A DNA stretch of 22,258 nt from Cyanobacteria bacterium UBA9971 (GTDB lineage Bacteria; Cyanobacteriota; Vampirovibrionia; Gastranaerophilales; UBA9971), in NCBI GenBank assembly GCA_003499955.1, contig DNRP01000040.1:2144-24401 (forward strand), read 5' to 3'. How positions within the stretch are numbered: the stretch's first letter is position 1; each line of letters begins with the position of its first letter. The translations under genes were made by a program, and so were the position numbers. Below the pieces are notes generated by a model. The model worked only from the letters and a program-made list of their open reading frames with translations, was not told the origin of the DNA and ran no database searches. Shown here in pieces: positions 1 through 7,046 of the stretch.

Positions 1-122
1 GTCGCTATTCTTGGAGAAGCATATTTTTCGTTTATTTCAATTATTCTTTCAAAATGCTGTTCATAAAAAATTTTAATTACTTTTTTAAGTTGTTTTTTAA
101 TTATTTTGAGTTTTTTTAACAT
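1..122 (-). CDS. 5' end of an unknown gene running off the left edge
   Basis: An open frame starts at an ATG at 120-122 and stays open to the edge, giving about 40 residues. It is preceded by AAGGA eight bases upstream. An in-frame ATG pair six codons further upstream is possible, but the ribosome site favours 122. The visible N-terminus begins MLKKLKIIKKQLKKVIKIF. It is very lysine-rich, then becomes more mixed and acidic (EQHFERIIEINEKYASPRIAT), which suggests a basic amphipathic helix. No domain can be named from so little. It follows the transporter gene after 58 bases that carry a repeat element, and may be cotranscribed with it. Confidence 0.55.
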   Translation of the reverse strand, partial: MLKKLKIIKKQLKKVIKIFYEQHFERIIEINEKYASPRIA

Positions 123-141
123 TATTTGTTCCTTCATCATA

Positions 142-172
142 ATTGGTTTCCCGTTGGTCACTCGCAATGACG
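142..172 (-). repeat. CGTCATTGCGAG-type dispersed repeat, intergenic copy
   Basis: On the minus strand this reads CGTCATTGCGAG followed by a short variable part and ends near ACCAAT. The CGTCATTGCGAG head is shared with copies at 4129-4170, 5246-5338 and 7047-7086. It begins eight bases after the stop codon of the transporter gene and ends before the ribosome site of the next gene. It seems to be a half-length (single-arm) copy. Confidence 0.6.
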
Positions 173-180
173 GCGTGATG

Positions 181-1449
181 CTATTTAAACAAATTCGGGA
201 AAATAACACTTATTGCGTAAAGCGTTGATAAAACAATAATAAGAGTCACTATTGAAATTCCGATAATATTCTGGAATAAATTGTTTTTATATTCGCCCAT
301 TGATTTTTTGTCATTTAACAACAGAAGAAGAAAAACGAGGGTAGCCGGCAATAACATGGCAGAAACTACCTGAACTAAAAGAGTAATAAGCACTAGCGGG
401 GCTTTGGGAATCAACACGACAAGTCCCGCGCTTATTAAAGTTATAAAATAATTGGCGTAAAACCACGGAGCTTCTTTGATTTTGTTGTTAAGAGAGTGCG
501 CCCATCCGAATATTTCTCCAAAAGCCCATGAACTTGCAAGCGATATACATATTGCGCCTAAAAGTCCGGCGTTAAACAAGCCTACAGCAAGGAAAGATCC
601 CACATATTTATTCATGCCCATAAGTTTTTGAGCGGCTTGGGCGGCGCTTTCAAATTCGACTCCTCTTAAAACCGTTCCTGCTACAATTACAATAAAAATT
701 GCCACAACAATGGTTAAAATAGCTCCCACCATTGTATCAAACTTGCCCCATGGGATGTCTTTTTCTTTCATGCCTTTGTCAACAACGGCACTCTGCTGGA
801 AATACAGCATCCATGGCGCTATGGTCGTTCCTATATTTGCCATTAAAAAGAAGAAAACAGTATTATTAAAGCCTCCGGGGAAATTAGGGATAAATCCGTC
901 ATTTATAATGGCTGATATTGGCGGATTTACTATAAACGCGCAGGGAATATAAATTAAATTCAGCGCGCAGAAAGTGAGCGCGATTTTTTCCCATGTCCAG
1001 TACCTTCCGTTTAGAACCATTATGCCCATAAGAATACACACGCCGGTTACTGTTATGTATGGCGGAACTCCAAAAAGATTTAAAGCCGCCGTCATTCCGA
1101 CAAATTCGGTAATTAAAGTCAGCCAGTTTACTATCATTAAGTTTGTTAAAGAAAACCAGCCCCAAAAAGACCCGAAAGCGTCAAAAACAGATTCCGCATG
1201 TCCTCTTTTTGTTATAACTCCAAGCCTTACAGTCATTTCTTGCACAAAATACGCTATAGGAACAAGGAAAAGTAAAAACCAGATTAAATTATATCCGAAT
1301 TTTGCTCCTGTTGCCGCATAGGTTGTAATGCCTGCCGCGTCGTTATCTGCGACCATGACCACAATTCCCGGCCCTGAAATAATTAAATACAGGACTATTA
1401 TTTTCCAGATTCTTCTGTATTCATAATATAGTTTTGAAAAAATTTTCAT
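181..1449 (-). CDS. NRAMP/SLC11-family divalent metal transporter, divergent subtype
   Basis: A 422-residue integral membrane protein of normal length for the family, with about eleven hydrophobic segments. The first transmembrane segment carries GPGIVVMVADNDAAG (from residue 26), the position of the metal-binding DPGN motif of Mn/Fe transporters; here it is DAAG (residues 37-40). Segment 6 has APWMLYFQQS from residue 211 where classical members have a MPH motif. Both changes are typical of divergent NRAMP subgroups whose metal can differ from manganese, including the magnesium-transporting NRAMP-related proteins, so the ion is left open. It would sit in the cytoplasmic membrane and import a divalent cation. 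The start is ATG with no clear Shine-Dalgarno. Its GC (about 40% in sampled lines) is well above that of the sugar cluster, which suggests it belongs to the older chromosomal flank. Confidence 0.88.
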   Translation of the reverse strand: MKIFSKLYYEYRRIWKIIVLYLIISGPGIVVMVADNDAAGITTYAATGAKFGYNLIWFLLFLVPIAYFVQEMTVRLGVITKRGHAESVFDAFGSFWGWFSLTNLMIVNWLTLITEFVGMTAALNLFGVPPYITVTGVCILMGIMVLNGRYWTWEKIALTFCALNLIYIPCAFIVNPPISAIINDGFIPNFPGGFNNTVFFFLMANIGTTIAPWMLYFQQSAVVDKGMKEKDIPWGKFDTMVGAILTIVVAIFIVIVAGTVLRGVEFESAAQAAQKLMGMNKYVGSFLAVGLFNAGLLGAICISLASSWAFGEIFGWAHSLNNKIKEAPWFYANYFITLISAGLVVLIPKAPLVLITLLVQVVSAMLLPATLVFLLLLLNDKKSMGEYKNNLFQNIIGISIVTLIIVLSTLYAISVIFPNLFK

Positions 1450-1457
1450 AAATCAAT

Positions 1458-1480
1458 TAAAGTTCAAACTTTATAGTATA
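1458..1480 (-). promoter_or_regulatory. Possible extended -10 promoter with overlapping dyad upstream of the transporter
   Basis: In the 43-base gap before the transporter the minus strand has TG-A-TATACT (hexamer at 1475-1480), an extended -10 element without a well-spaced -35. One base later comes a 16-bp dyad, TAAAGTT-TG-AACTTTA, at 1458-1473. A start site seven bases after the -10 would fall inside the dyad, the usual place for a repressor operator. It does not match the Fur, MntR or DtxR consensus that I know. Confidence 0.35.
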
Positions 1481-1492
1481 TCAAGTGCCAGT

Positions 1493-1777
1493 TTATTGAA
1501 AATCAAAGAACTTACGCATTTGTTTAGCTGCTTTGAATTGTTTGTCAATAATCGCAATAAACTCGTCTATATTGCTATTGCACTTTTCTTTATATAATTT
1601 TTCTATCATTTCAGGGCTTATAGTATCATTCGCGTTATGTTTATTTAAGTCCCTTATGTATTCCACGATATCAAAGCGGTCTTTATCAGCGCAGGCGCAT
1701 AAAATATTAACGGCACTGAAGTTTTTGCCGACTATCTGCTGAATTAATTTAAATTCTTTTACTTTATCTCTTGCCAT
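1493..1777 (-). CDS. Small hypothetical protein upstream of the transporter
   Basis: A 94-residue protein starting MARDKVKEF, with no family that I recognise. I choose the ATG at 1777, because GGAG lies six bases upstream of it. A TTG four codons earlier would place that GGAG inside the gene. The sequence is charged and looks mostly helical. It has a Cys-Ala-Cys pair near residue 28 (ILCACADKD) and another cysteine in the middle, no signal peptide and no membrane segment, so it is probably cytoplasmic. It ends 43 bases before the metal transporter in the same direction and may be cotranscribed with it. A link to metal handling is only suggested by position and the cysteines. Confidence 0.65.
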   Translation of the reverse strand: MARDKVKEFKLIQQIVGKNFSAVNILCACADKDRFDIVEYIRDLNKHNANDTISPEMIEKLYKEKCNSNIDEFIAIIDKQFKAAKQMRKFFDFQ

Positions 1778-1858
1778 CTTCTTCTCCAAATATAAAATAC
1801 CCTTTATCTTGATTATTGCCCTTGATTAATGGGCATTCATTTTTCCGGCTTTGTTAAA

Positions 1859-1888
1859 AGCATAGCAGATATGTTTTGTCGTTGTAAA
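1859..1888 (-). promoter_or_regulatory. Possible sigma70-like promoter for the small gene and transporter
   Basis: In the 170-base gap between the membrane glycosyltransferase and the small gene, the minus strand reads TTTACA (1883-1888), an 18-base spacer, then TGCTATGCT with the -10 hexamer at 1859-1864. The TG one base before the hexamer gives an extended -10. The predicted leader is about 75 bases and holds a weak hairpin (TGCCC, nine-base loop, GGGCA). I see no terminator for the upstream operon here. The match is moderate for AT-rich DNA. Confidence 0.35.
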
Positions 1889-1947
1889 ATTTATTTCTTA
1901 TTTACTCAAGATGTTTTTAAACTTGTTGATTAAGTCCTGAATATAAG

Positions 1948-3276
1948 TTAAATTTCTGAAAAAAGTTTTAAATCATTTTTGTAACAGAGCTTTTTTTGAG
2001 TGGTATAAAATCCTTCTGTAATAATTATCAGTGCCATTACGGATAATATAATCGGATTTATTAAAATAGAAATACTAAAAAAGCTGTTTGGGATATTGGG
2101 GTCAACAAATTGAAGATAATTTTTAGGAATTAAAATCAAACCAAAAAGAATTGTATAGATCAAATCTGTTTTTAATTTAATTTGTAAATTTAAAAATAAC
2201 CACATTGGAATTAATAAGTGCAAAAGCTTATAATCTCCTGAGACAGGCATAAAAATTATTGAACATATCACAATTAATAAAATTTGTTTCCATAATTCTT
2301 TTTCTATAAAAAAAACATAGCAAAATATTGCTAAACTCAAAAGCATAGAGATGGGATTGAATATAGTTAATGCTTTATTAATAAAATCAAATATTTGAGA
2401 ACCGCATACATAAACAAAAGAAGTGAATCCAAAAAAATAATCATTAATAACAAAAGACTTAAAACATCCATTCATCCAAAAAATAATAAATTTAACTATC
2501 CCAAATAAACTCGATCCAAAACCTAAACCATTATTATAAATTGCATAATCATTCATATAAAGTTTTAATTGCTTTGAATAACAAATTAAATTTGTTAATA
2601 AATCACCTTTCATTAAAAGAAAGCTGAAAAAAGTTAATAAAGAAGCTGCTAACAAACAATAAACAATTTCTTTGAATTTTAATTTTTTTAAAAAAAGAAG
2701 CAAAAAAATGAGAGGAAAGCCTTTAATTGCTATAGGTATAGAAAGAATCAAAGCACTAATTAAATAATTTTCTTTTGCAAAAAAAGATATAAAAAGAGAA
2801 ATAAAAAGAAAAATTAAAATTTCAAAATTTGCCCTATCAAACCATATTAGAAAAGGATAAGATAAAAAAGATATTATAAAAAAACTTGTTATAATATTAA
2901 ATTTACAGCTTGCCGGTAAAAATTTTTTAATATTTTTATAATTATAAATTCCATAATAAACAATAGATGTAATCATAAATATTAAAAATGAAAGAAGCAA
3001 AGGTATTTTGGTAAAAAGATATTGTATCCATACTCCAAAAGGGAAATAATTTACATAAGCCCAATTTTGATTATAAGGATTAAATTCATTTGTTCTAAAA
3101 ATACTGTACATATTTATAGTAAAATCTGAAAATCGAACTTTCGGGTTAAACAAAAAGGTATTGTAAGGATAATCTAAATGAAAAATATTTCCCAAAATAT
3201 AGTGATAAATAATTGCAATTATAAATCCTGCTAAAACAATGCCCGTTATTATATTTAATTTTTTTATTTTTTCCAT
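1948..3276 (-). CDS. GT87/DUF2029-like integral membrane glycosyltransferase
   Basis: A 442-residue protein with about ten strongly hydrophobic segments. A first loop contains an Asp (D51 in FSDF), then NPY (residues 66-68) and YFPF (77-80). This is the layout of the polyprenyl-phosphate-sugar dependent GT87 family, in which an acidic residue after the first helix precedes a GxNPY motif and a YPP motif. Here the last motif is YFPF, so the match is imperfect. It would move a sugar from a polyprenyl carrier to an acceptor on the outer face of the cytoplasmic membrane. The ATG has AAGGA upstream, and the gene lies nine bases after the preceding methyltransferase. GC is very low (about 17-25% in sampled lines). 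The next gene downstream has its own candidate promoter, so this may be the last gene of the sugar cluster. Confidence 0.65.
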   Translation of the reverse strand: MEKIKKLNIITGIVLAGFIIAIIYHYILGNIFHLDYPYNTFLFNPKVRFSDFTINMYSIFRTNEFNPYNQNWAYVNYFPFGVWIQYLFTKIPLLLSFLIFMITSIVYYGIYNYKNIKKFLPASCKFNIITSFFIISFLSYPFLIWFDRANFEILIFLFISLFISFFAKENYLISALILSIPIAIKGFPLIFLLLFLKKLKFKEIVYCLLAASLLTFFSFLLMKGDLLTNLICYSKQLKLYMNDYAIYNNGLGFGSSLFGIVKFIIFWMNGCFKSFVINDYFFGFTSFVYVCGSQIFDFINKALTIFNPISMLLSLAIFCYVFFIEKELWKQILLIVICSIIFMPVSGDYKLLHLLIPMWLFLNLQIKLKTDLIYTILFGLILIPKNYLQFVDPNIPNSFFSISILINPIILSVMALIIITEGFYTTQKKLCYKNDLKLFSEI

Positions 3277-3285
3277 AAAATTTCC

Positions 3286-4035
3286 TTAATTCTGTTTTTC
3301 TTTATAACCCAATGCAATTATTGAAACACCAAAAGGACAACTTCCATTTTGGATAATAAGGCTTTCACTGGACATTATTAATTTTAACAGAGAATTTATC
3401 GGTTTTGGAGGTAAAAATGTATCTTCTTTATCTTTCAAAACGCTGATTTTTGATTTAATAAATCTTACTGCAAAAATTAAAGGAAAAAGCCATGTATTAA
3501 AATAACTACCATATTTTATTGTTATGCCTGCTTTTTTCATTTTAGTTAATAATTCGTCCAAAGTATATCTTCTTTTATGGTTATTTATTTCGTCATGACC
3601 GCTCCACAAAAACTGATACGCAGGAACTGTTATAAGAATATGACCACCCGTTTTTATTTTAGATAAAACATTTTTTAATGAATTTATATCATCATCTACA
3701 TGTTCCAAAACATCAAAAAGAGTTATTAAGTCAAAACTTTCATCAGAAAAAGGAATATTATCAGGTAAATTTCCATTTATTGTATTAAAAGCATAATTTT
3801 GTTGTGAAAGTTCTCTTGCATAAGAATTGCACTCCATACCTATAATATTTTTAGTAAATCGGGATAAAAGTTCGAAATTTCCACCTGTTCCACTTCCAAT
3901 ATCCAAAATTTCCGCTTTTTCCCCGATATTTTTTATATATGTTTTTATAACCGTTTCTATTATTTTAATTCTACTAATATGCCACCAGTTTTCTTTTTGA
4001 TATTTTGCGTCAAAATCATAAAGTGCTTTATCCAT
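3286..4035 (-). CDS. Class I SAM-dependent methyltransferase
   Basis: A 249-residue soluble protein. Motif I is ILDIGSGTGGNF (DxGxGxG at residues 45-51), and an acidic strand and LFDVLEHVDDD follow further on. Later PAYQFLWSGHDEINNHKRRY is a signature common in methyltransferases of surface-polysaccharide loci. It would use S-adenosylmethionine in the cytoplasm, but the acceptor (sugar, lipid or small molecule) cannot be read from the sequence. The start ATG has AGGA eight bases upstream. The gene begins 27 bases after the truncated transketolase C half and precedes a GT87-like gene, so it is probably cotranscribed. Confidence 0.88.
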   Translation of the reverse strand: MDKALYDFDAKYQKENWWHISRIKIIETVIKTYIKNIGEKAEILDIGSGTGGNFELLSRFTKNIIGMECNSYARELSQQNYAFNTINGNLPDNIPFSDESFDLITLFDVLEHVDDDINSLKNVLSKIKTGGHILITVPAYQFLWSGHDEINNHKRRYTLDELLTKMKKAGITIKYGSYFNTWLFPLIFAVRFIKSKISVLKDKEDTFLPPKPINSLLKLIMSSESLIIQNGSCPFGVSIIALGYKEKQN

Positions 4036-4062
4036 TATTTTTTCCTGTTTTTTATTATAATT

Positions 4063-4590
4063 CTAAACTCTTATGTATCCTGTTTTTGTACTTGTTATCC
4101 AACTGTCAAAAAGTTTATCAAAATTTTCAGATTGCCATGTCGGCAACACAGTCGCCTCCTCGCAATGACAGAGGGAGGACTTATAAGGATTATATACAGG
4201 CATGTTTATGAGTTCCATTAATTTTATGTCATCTTCATCACAAATATGAGAATTTCCGAGTGCTTTAAAATAATTATTCACTCCCGTACTTACAAATTTT
4301 ACGTTTAAATCCTGCAAAACAACGTCATTTCTGACTTGTTCTATCGCTCGAAAAGCAAGAAAATTTACTATAGAATAAAAAACGGGAATTAATCCTGTCA
4401 TTGCCATACCTGCTGCTATTCCAACAGAACCCTGTTCCATAATTCCAACGTTATAAAATCTATCCGGAAATTCTTCCTTAAATTTATCAGTAACGCCAAA
4501 TCCCATATCTGATACAAGAAGAATAATTCTTTTATCTTCTCTCGCATAAGGAATTAGTTTATCTATAACAGCACTTCTGTAGTTATTCAT
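4063..4590 (-). CDS. Transketolase-like C half, pyrimidine-binding domain only (truncated, repeat-interrupted)
   Basis: The open frame extends upstream to 4671, but similarity to its paralogue at 18827-19735 begins at MNNYRSAVIDKL, so I place the start at 4590. This overlaps the N-half stop by eight bases (175 residues). The protein has the transketolase pyrimidine domain, with VSDMGFGV and the conserved Glu in GIMEQGSVGIAAG (E52). It stops at TGYIRV, aligning with SPIYLRLGYGS of the paralogue, so the usual C-terminal domain (about 130 residues) is absent. Residues 141-154 (CHCEEATVLPTWQS) are a translated CGTCATTGCGAG-type repeat inserted between NPYK and SENFDKLF. With the N half it would make a thiamine diphosphate dependent ketol transferase. 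The frame is open, so function is possible, but partial decay is equally plausible. Confidence 0.75.
   Translation of the reverse strand: MNNYRSAVIDKLIPYAREDKRIILLVSDMGFGVTDKFKEEFPDRFYNVGIMEQGSVGIAAGMAMTGLIPVFYSIVNFLAFRAIEQVRNDVVLQDLNVKFVSTGVNNYFKALGNSHICDEDDIKLMELINMPVYNPYKSSLCHCEEATVLPTWQSENFDKLFDSWITSTKTGYIRV
4129..4170 (-). repeat. Repeat half-element inserted in frame in the transketolase C half
   Basis: The minus strand reads TGTCATTGCGAGGAGGCG and ends TGGCAATCT, 42 bases or exactly 14 codons. It shares the head of the intergenic copies at 142-172 and 7047-7086. It encodes CHCEEATVLPTWQS. The related transketolase C half elsewhere in the window has no matching segment. Confidence 0.75.
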
Positions 4591-5512
4591 ATCTGTTACC
4601 CATATTAAATTCTTCTTGAGAGGGTGTTCTAAAGTGAAATTTTGGTATATTTTCCATACAGAGAAGTCCATATCCTTTTATAGTTTTTGCAATAATAGCT
4701 TTTGGCTTGTTTTCGGAATTTTTATTTAACTTTAATATTGCCGATTCTATTTCTTCAACATCATGACCATTACAGGAAGCTGTTTCAAAACCAAAAGCAG
4801 ATAATTTTCTTTCAAAATGGTTTTCATCCTTCTTATCAATAAGAATATTTTCAAGAAAATCCATTGCCTGAAGTCCGTTATTATCTATAATCAATATTAA
4901 GTTTGACAGTTTATGTTTTGCTGCAAACTGAATGGCTTCCCACATAGAACCTTCCTGCATTTCTCCATCACCGACAAGACAATAAACCTTATAATCCTTA
5001 TTTTGCAATTTTGCCCCAAAGGCAATACCAACAGCAACAGGTAAACCATGACCAAGAGATCCGCAACTGGTTTCCAGTCCATAATCATGATTAATTTCCA
5101 CACACCCTTTTAAAGAACCGCCGTTATGAAAATTCTGAATTTCGCTATCAGGAATAATTTCGAGGTCATTTAATATTACATAAAGCGAATAACAGCCATG
5201 TCCTTTTGAAAGAATAAATCTATCACGATTTTCCCAGTCGTTCTTGTCATTGAGAGGAGCAGCCGTAGGATGCGACGAAGCAATCCATTTGTTCAATGGT
5301 TTATAGTTTGCTTCGTCACTATGTTTCTCGCATTGACGATTAGGAATGTTCATAATTTTGTAATAAAGTACAGTTAAAACATCAACGCAGGATAATGACG
5401 GGGCAATATGTTCGCCGCCTTTGTTTACAGCAAACTCAACGGTTTTTTTTCTTATTTCATTTGCTTTTGATCTTAAATTTACTTCGCTATTTAAAAGGTT
5501 TCCTGTATCCAT
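4583..5512 (-). CDS. Transketolase-like N half (thiamine diphosphate domain) with in-frame repeat insertion
   Basis: A 309-residue protein, against 279 in the paralogue at 19732-20571. Thiamine-diphosphate features are present: EHIAPSLSC near residue 34, LSKGHG (102-106), SCGSLGHGLPVAVG, and GDGEMQEGSMWEA (181-193) followed by LIIDNNGLQ. Residues about 59-89 (RQCEKHSDEANYKPL onward) are foreign to the family and match the translation of a 93-base palindromic repeat. Without them the protein would read NIPN-NDWENRDRF, as expected for the family. With the adjacent C half it would form a two-subunit transketolase, plausibly supplying a seven-carbon ketose phosphate to the sugar pathway. Its start overlaps the end of the nucleotidyltransferase-kinase gene by 22 bases. 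Confidence 0.85.
   Translation of the reverse strand: MDTGNLLNSEVNLRSKANEIRKKTVEFAVNKGGEHIAPSLSCVDVLTVLYYKIMNIPNRQCEKHSDEANYKPLNKWIASSHPTAAPLNDKNDWENRDRFILSKGHGCYSLYVILNDLEIIPDSEIQNFHNGGSLKGCVEINHDYGLETSCGSLGHGLPVAVGIAFGAKLQNKDYKVYCLVGDGEMQEGSMWEAIQFAAKHKLSNLILIIDNNGLQAMDFLENILIDKKDENHFERKLSAFGFETASCNGHDVEEIESAILKLNKNSENKPKAIIAKTIKGYGLLCMENIPKFHFRTPSQEEFNMGNRYE
5246..5338 (-). repeat. Full palindromic repeat element inserted in frame in the transketolase N half
   Basis: A 93-base dyad. On the minus strand one arm starts CGTCAATGCGAG and runs to GACGAAGCAA. The other arm, read on the plus strand, starts GTCATTGAGAGG and runs to CGACGAAGCAATCC. The two arms flank a short AT-rich centre. The length is 31 codons and the frame stays open through both arms. 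It is a two-arm version of the half copies elsewhere in the window, and the organisation recalls the Rickettsia palindromic elements that persist inside genes. Confidence 0.8.
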
Positions 5513-7026
5513 TTTTTAAGTTCTTCCAATTTTATAGGGATATTACCGACTTTACTTACTGCAATAGAAGCAATTCCTGCTCCAATAACAGAAGCTTCCA
5601 TTAAATTTGCTCCTGCACAAAGTCCCAGAACCAATCCTGAAAGAAGAGAATCGCCTGCGCCCATTACATCAACAGGATTTACGTTTAAAGCATTGAAATG
5701 TTGCGTTTGTAGAAATTTATCCTCGTTTTCTGAAATGTTTTGATAAGAAATAAAACCGTTTTCACCAAGAGTCAAAACAAGGTTTTTAAGATTAAGTTTT
5801 TCAACAAGGGTTGTTCCTATTTTTTCAAGCCCGCTATGCTTATCACCAAGCGCAATTCTTGCTTCTCTTTCTGTCGGAGTGATAAGATCAAAATTATTGA
5901 ATTTTAATATGTCACCTATTTGGCTGCTGCTTTGAGAATCACCAAAAAGCTTGATATTTTTTAATTCTGCTATTTTAGAAATGTTTTTAATAAGATTTGG
6001 AGTGATTACACCGTAAGAAAAGTCGCTTATGACAATTCCGTCAATATCATCAGCAATTAAATTTATATAATCAATGATTTGTTTTTCGATTTTGGAATTT
6101 ATATGATGTTCCTGAAGTCTTGAAACTCTTAGTAATTTTTGGTTTCCGACCATATATCTCATTTTAAAAGTTGTTTGACGTTCATTATCGCAAATCAAAT
6201 TTGCTTTTATGTTTTCCTGTTGAAGCTCTTTTTTAACTATATTAGCGGGTTCATCGTTGCCTATTACGGAAACAAAATAACAATTTGCCCCGAGACTTTT
6301 TATATGTCTTGATACAACCGCTGCCCCTCCTACAAAATCCCTTTTTTCTACTTCTTTTATATTGATCACGGGAGCTTCGCTGCTCATCCCTAATGCATCA
6401 CAGGCAATATATTCATCAACAATCGTATCTCCTATAACAAGAATATTTAAATCTTTAAAAGAATCAATATAATTATTTAGTTTTTCAGGCTGGATTTTTT
6501 GCCTTGCTACAGCTTCTTTAAATTTTTGCAATTTCTTTTGAGAAAGACTTAAAAGGTTATCATTCAACAAATCGTATGTGGAATATTCTACGCGACCAGA
6601 GCTGAAGACTACTTTTCCGTTTAATTTTTCAACCAGATCTATTTCGTCTTTTATAAAATCAGTTTTATCGCTAAATTCTTCGCCTTTTACATAAAAATCC
6701 GGCTGTACGGCTTTTATTACGTCTAAAAAAGAAATATCATTAAAAATAATCACTTTATCGACTTTTTGCAGGGAAGCTACACCTCTTGCCCTGTCGTATT
6801 CATCAAAAAAATTCTTTTTATTCTTCTCCTCAAGGTAATTATAACCCTGAATTGCTACAATTAAGCAATCTCCCTGCTTTTTTGCATATTCTAAAAATCT
6901 TAAATGCCCCGGATGTACGGTATTAAAGTGTCCCTGACAAAGCACAACTTTTTGTTCCGAACTTTTTTGCTCTTTAATATATTCGATAATTTCGTTTATA
7001 TTTAAAATTTTTTCGTTAATTTCCAT
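5491..7026 (-). CDS. Nucleotidyltransferase-PfkB kinase fusion (HldE/RfaE-like, reversed domain order)
   Basis: A 511-residue protein. Residues about 25-150 form a cytidylyltransferase-fold domain with GHFNTVHPGH (HPGH at 38-41) and a VKGEEF motif (113-118) equivalent to the VKGGDY region of HldE. Residues about 193-505 are a PfkB/ribokinase-family kinase with VIGDTIVDEY, SSEAPV, GGAA (233-236), DSQSSSQ, TPTEREAR and VMGAGDS, where D459 is the expected catalytic base. In HldE the kinase comes first; here the order is reversed. It would phosphorylate a sugar phosphate at C1 and, after dephosphorylation, attach a nucleotide. Which sugar and which nucleotide are unknown. It sits between a radical SAM gene and a transketolase pair, near a GmhA-like isomerase, which fits a heptose or heptose-like pathway. 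Confidence 0.85.
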   Translation of the reverse strand: MEINEKILNINEIIEYIKEQKSSEQKVVLCQGHFNTVHPGHLRFLEYAKKQGDCLIVAIQGYNYLEEKNKKNFFDEYDRARGVASLQKVDKVIIFNDISFLDVIKAVQPDFYVKGEEFSDKTDFIKDEIDLVEKLNGKVVFSSGRVEYSTYDLLNDNLLSLSQKKLQKFKEAVARQKIQPEKLNNYIDSFKDLNILVIGDTIVDEYIACDALGMSSEAPVINIKEVEKRDFVGGAAVVSRHIKSLGANCYFVSVIGNDEPANIVKKELQQENIKANLICDNERQTTFKMRYMVGNQKLLRVSRLQEHHINSKIEKQIIDYINLIADDIDGIVISDFSYGVITPNLIKNISKIAELKNIKLFGDSQSSSQIGDILKFNNFDLITPTEREARIALGDKHSGLEKIGTTLVEKLNLKNLVLTLGENGFISYQNISENEDKFLQTQHFNALNVNPVDVMGAGDSLLSGLVLGLCAGANLMEASVIGAGIASIAVSKVGNIPIKLEELKKWIQETF

Positions 7027-7046
7027 TTGTCTTTGCCTTTTGTATT

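Noticed and set aside
710..1321. Open frames on the plus strand opposite the transporter.
   Set aside because: They are antisense shadows of a clear membrane-protein gene and lack ribosome sites and protein-like sequence.
1806..1850. TGCCC/GGGCA hairpin as a terminator or riboswitch.
   Set aside because: The stem is only five pairs with no following U-run, and no known metal riboswitch core can be seen.
4591..4671. The upstream extension of the transketolase C half to an ATG at 4671.
   Set aside because: The 27 extra residues overlap the N-half gene, match nothing in the paralogue and have no ribosome site, while the ATG at 4590 gives a typical coupled overlap.
4063..5512. The first transketolase pair as a frameshifted pseudogene.
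   Set aside because: Both frames are open, cofactor motifs are intact and the inserts are multiples of three. Only the missing C-terminal domain hints at decay.
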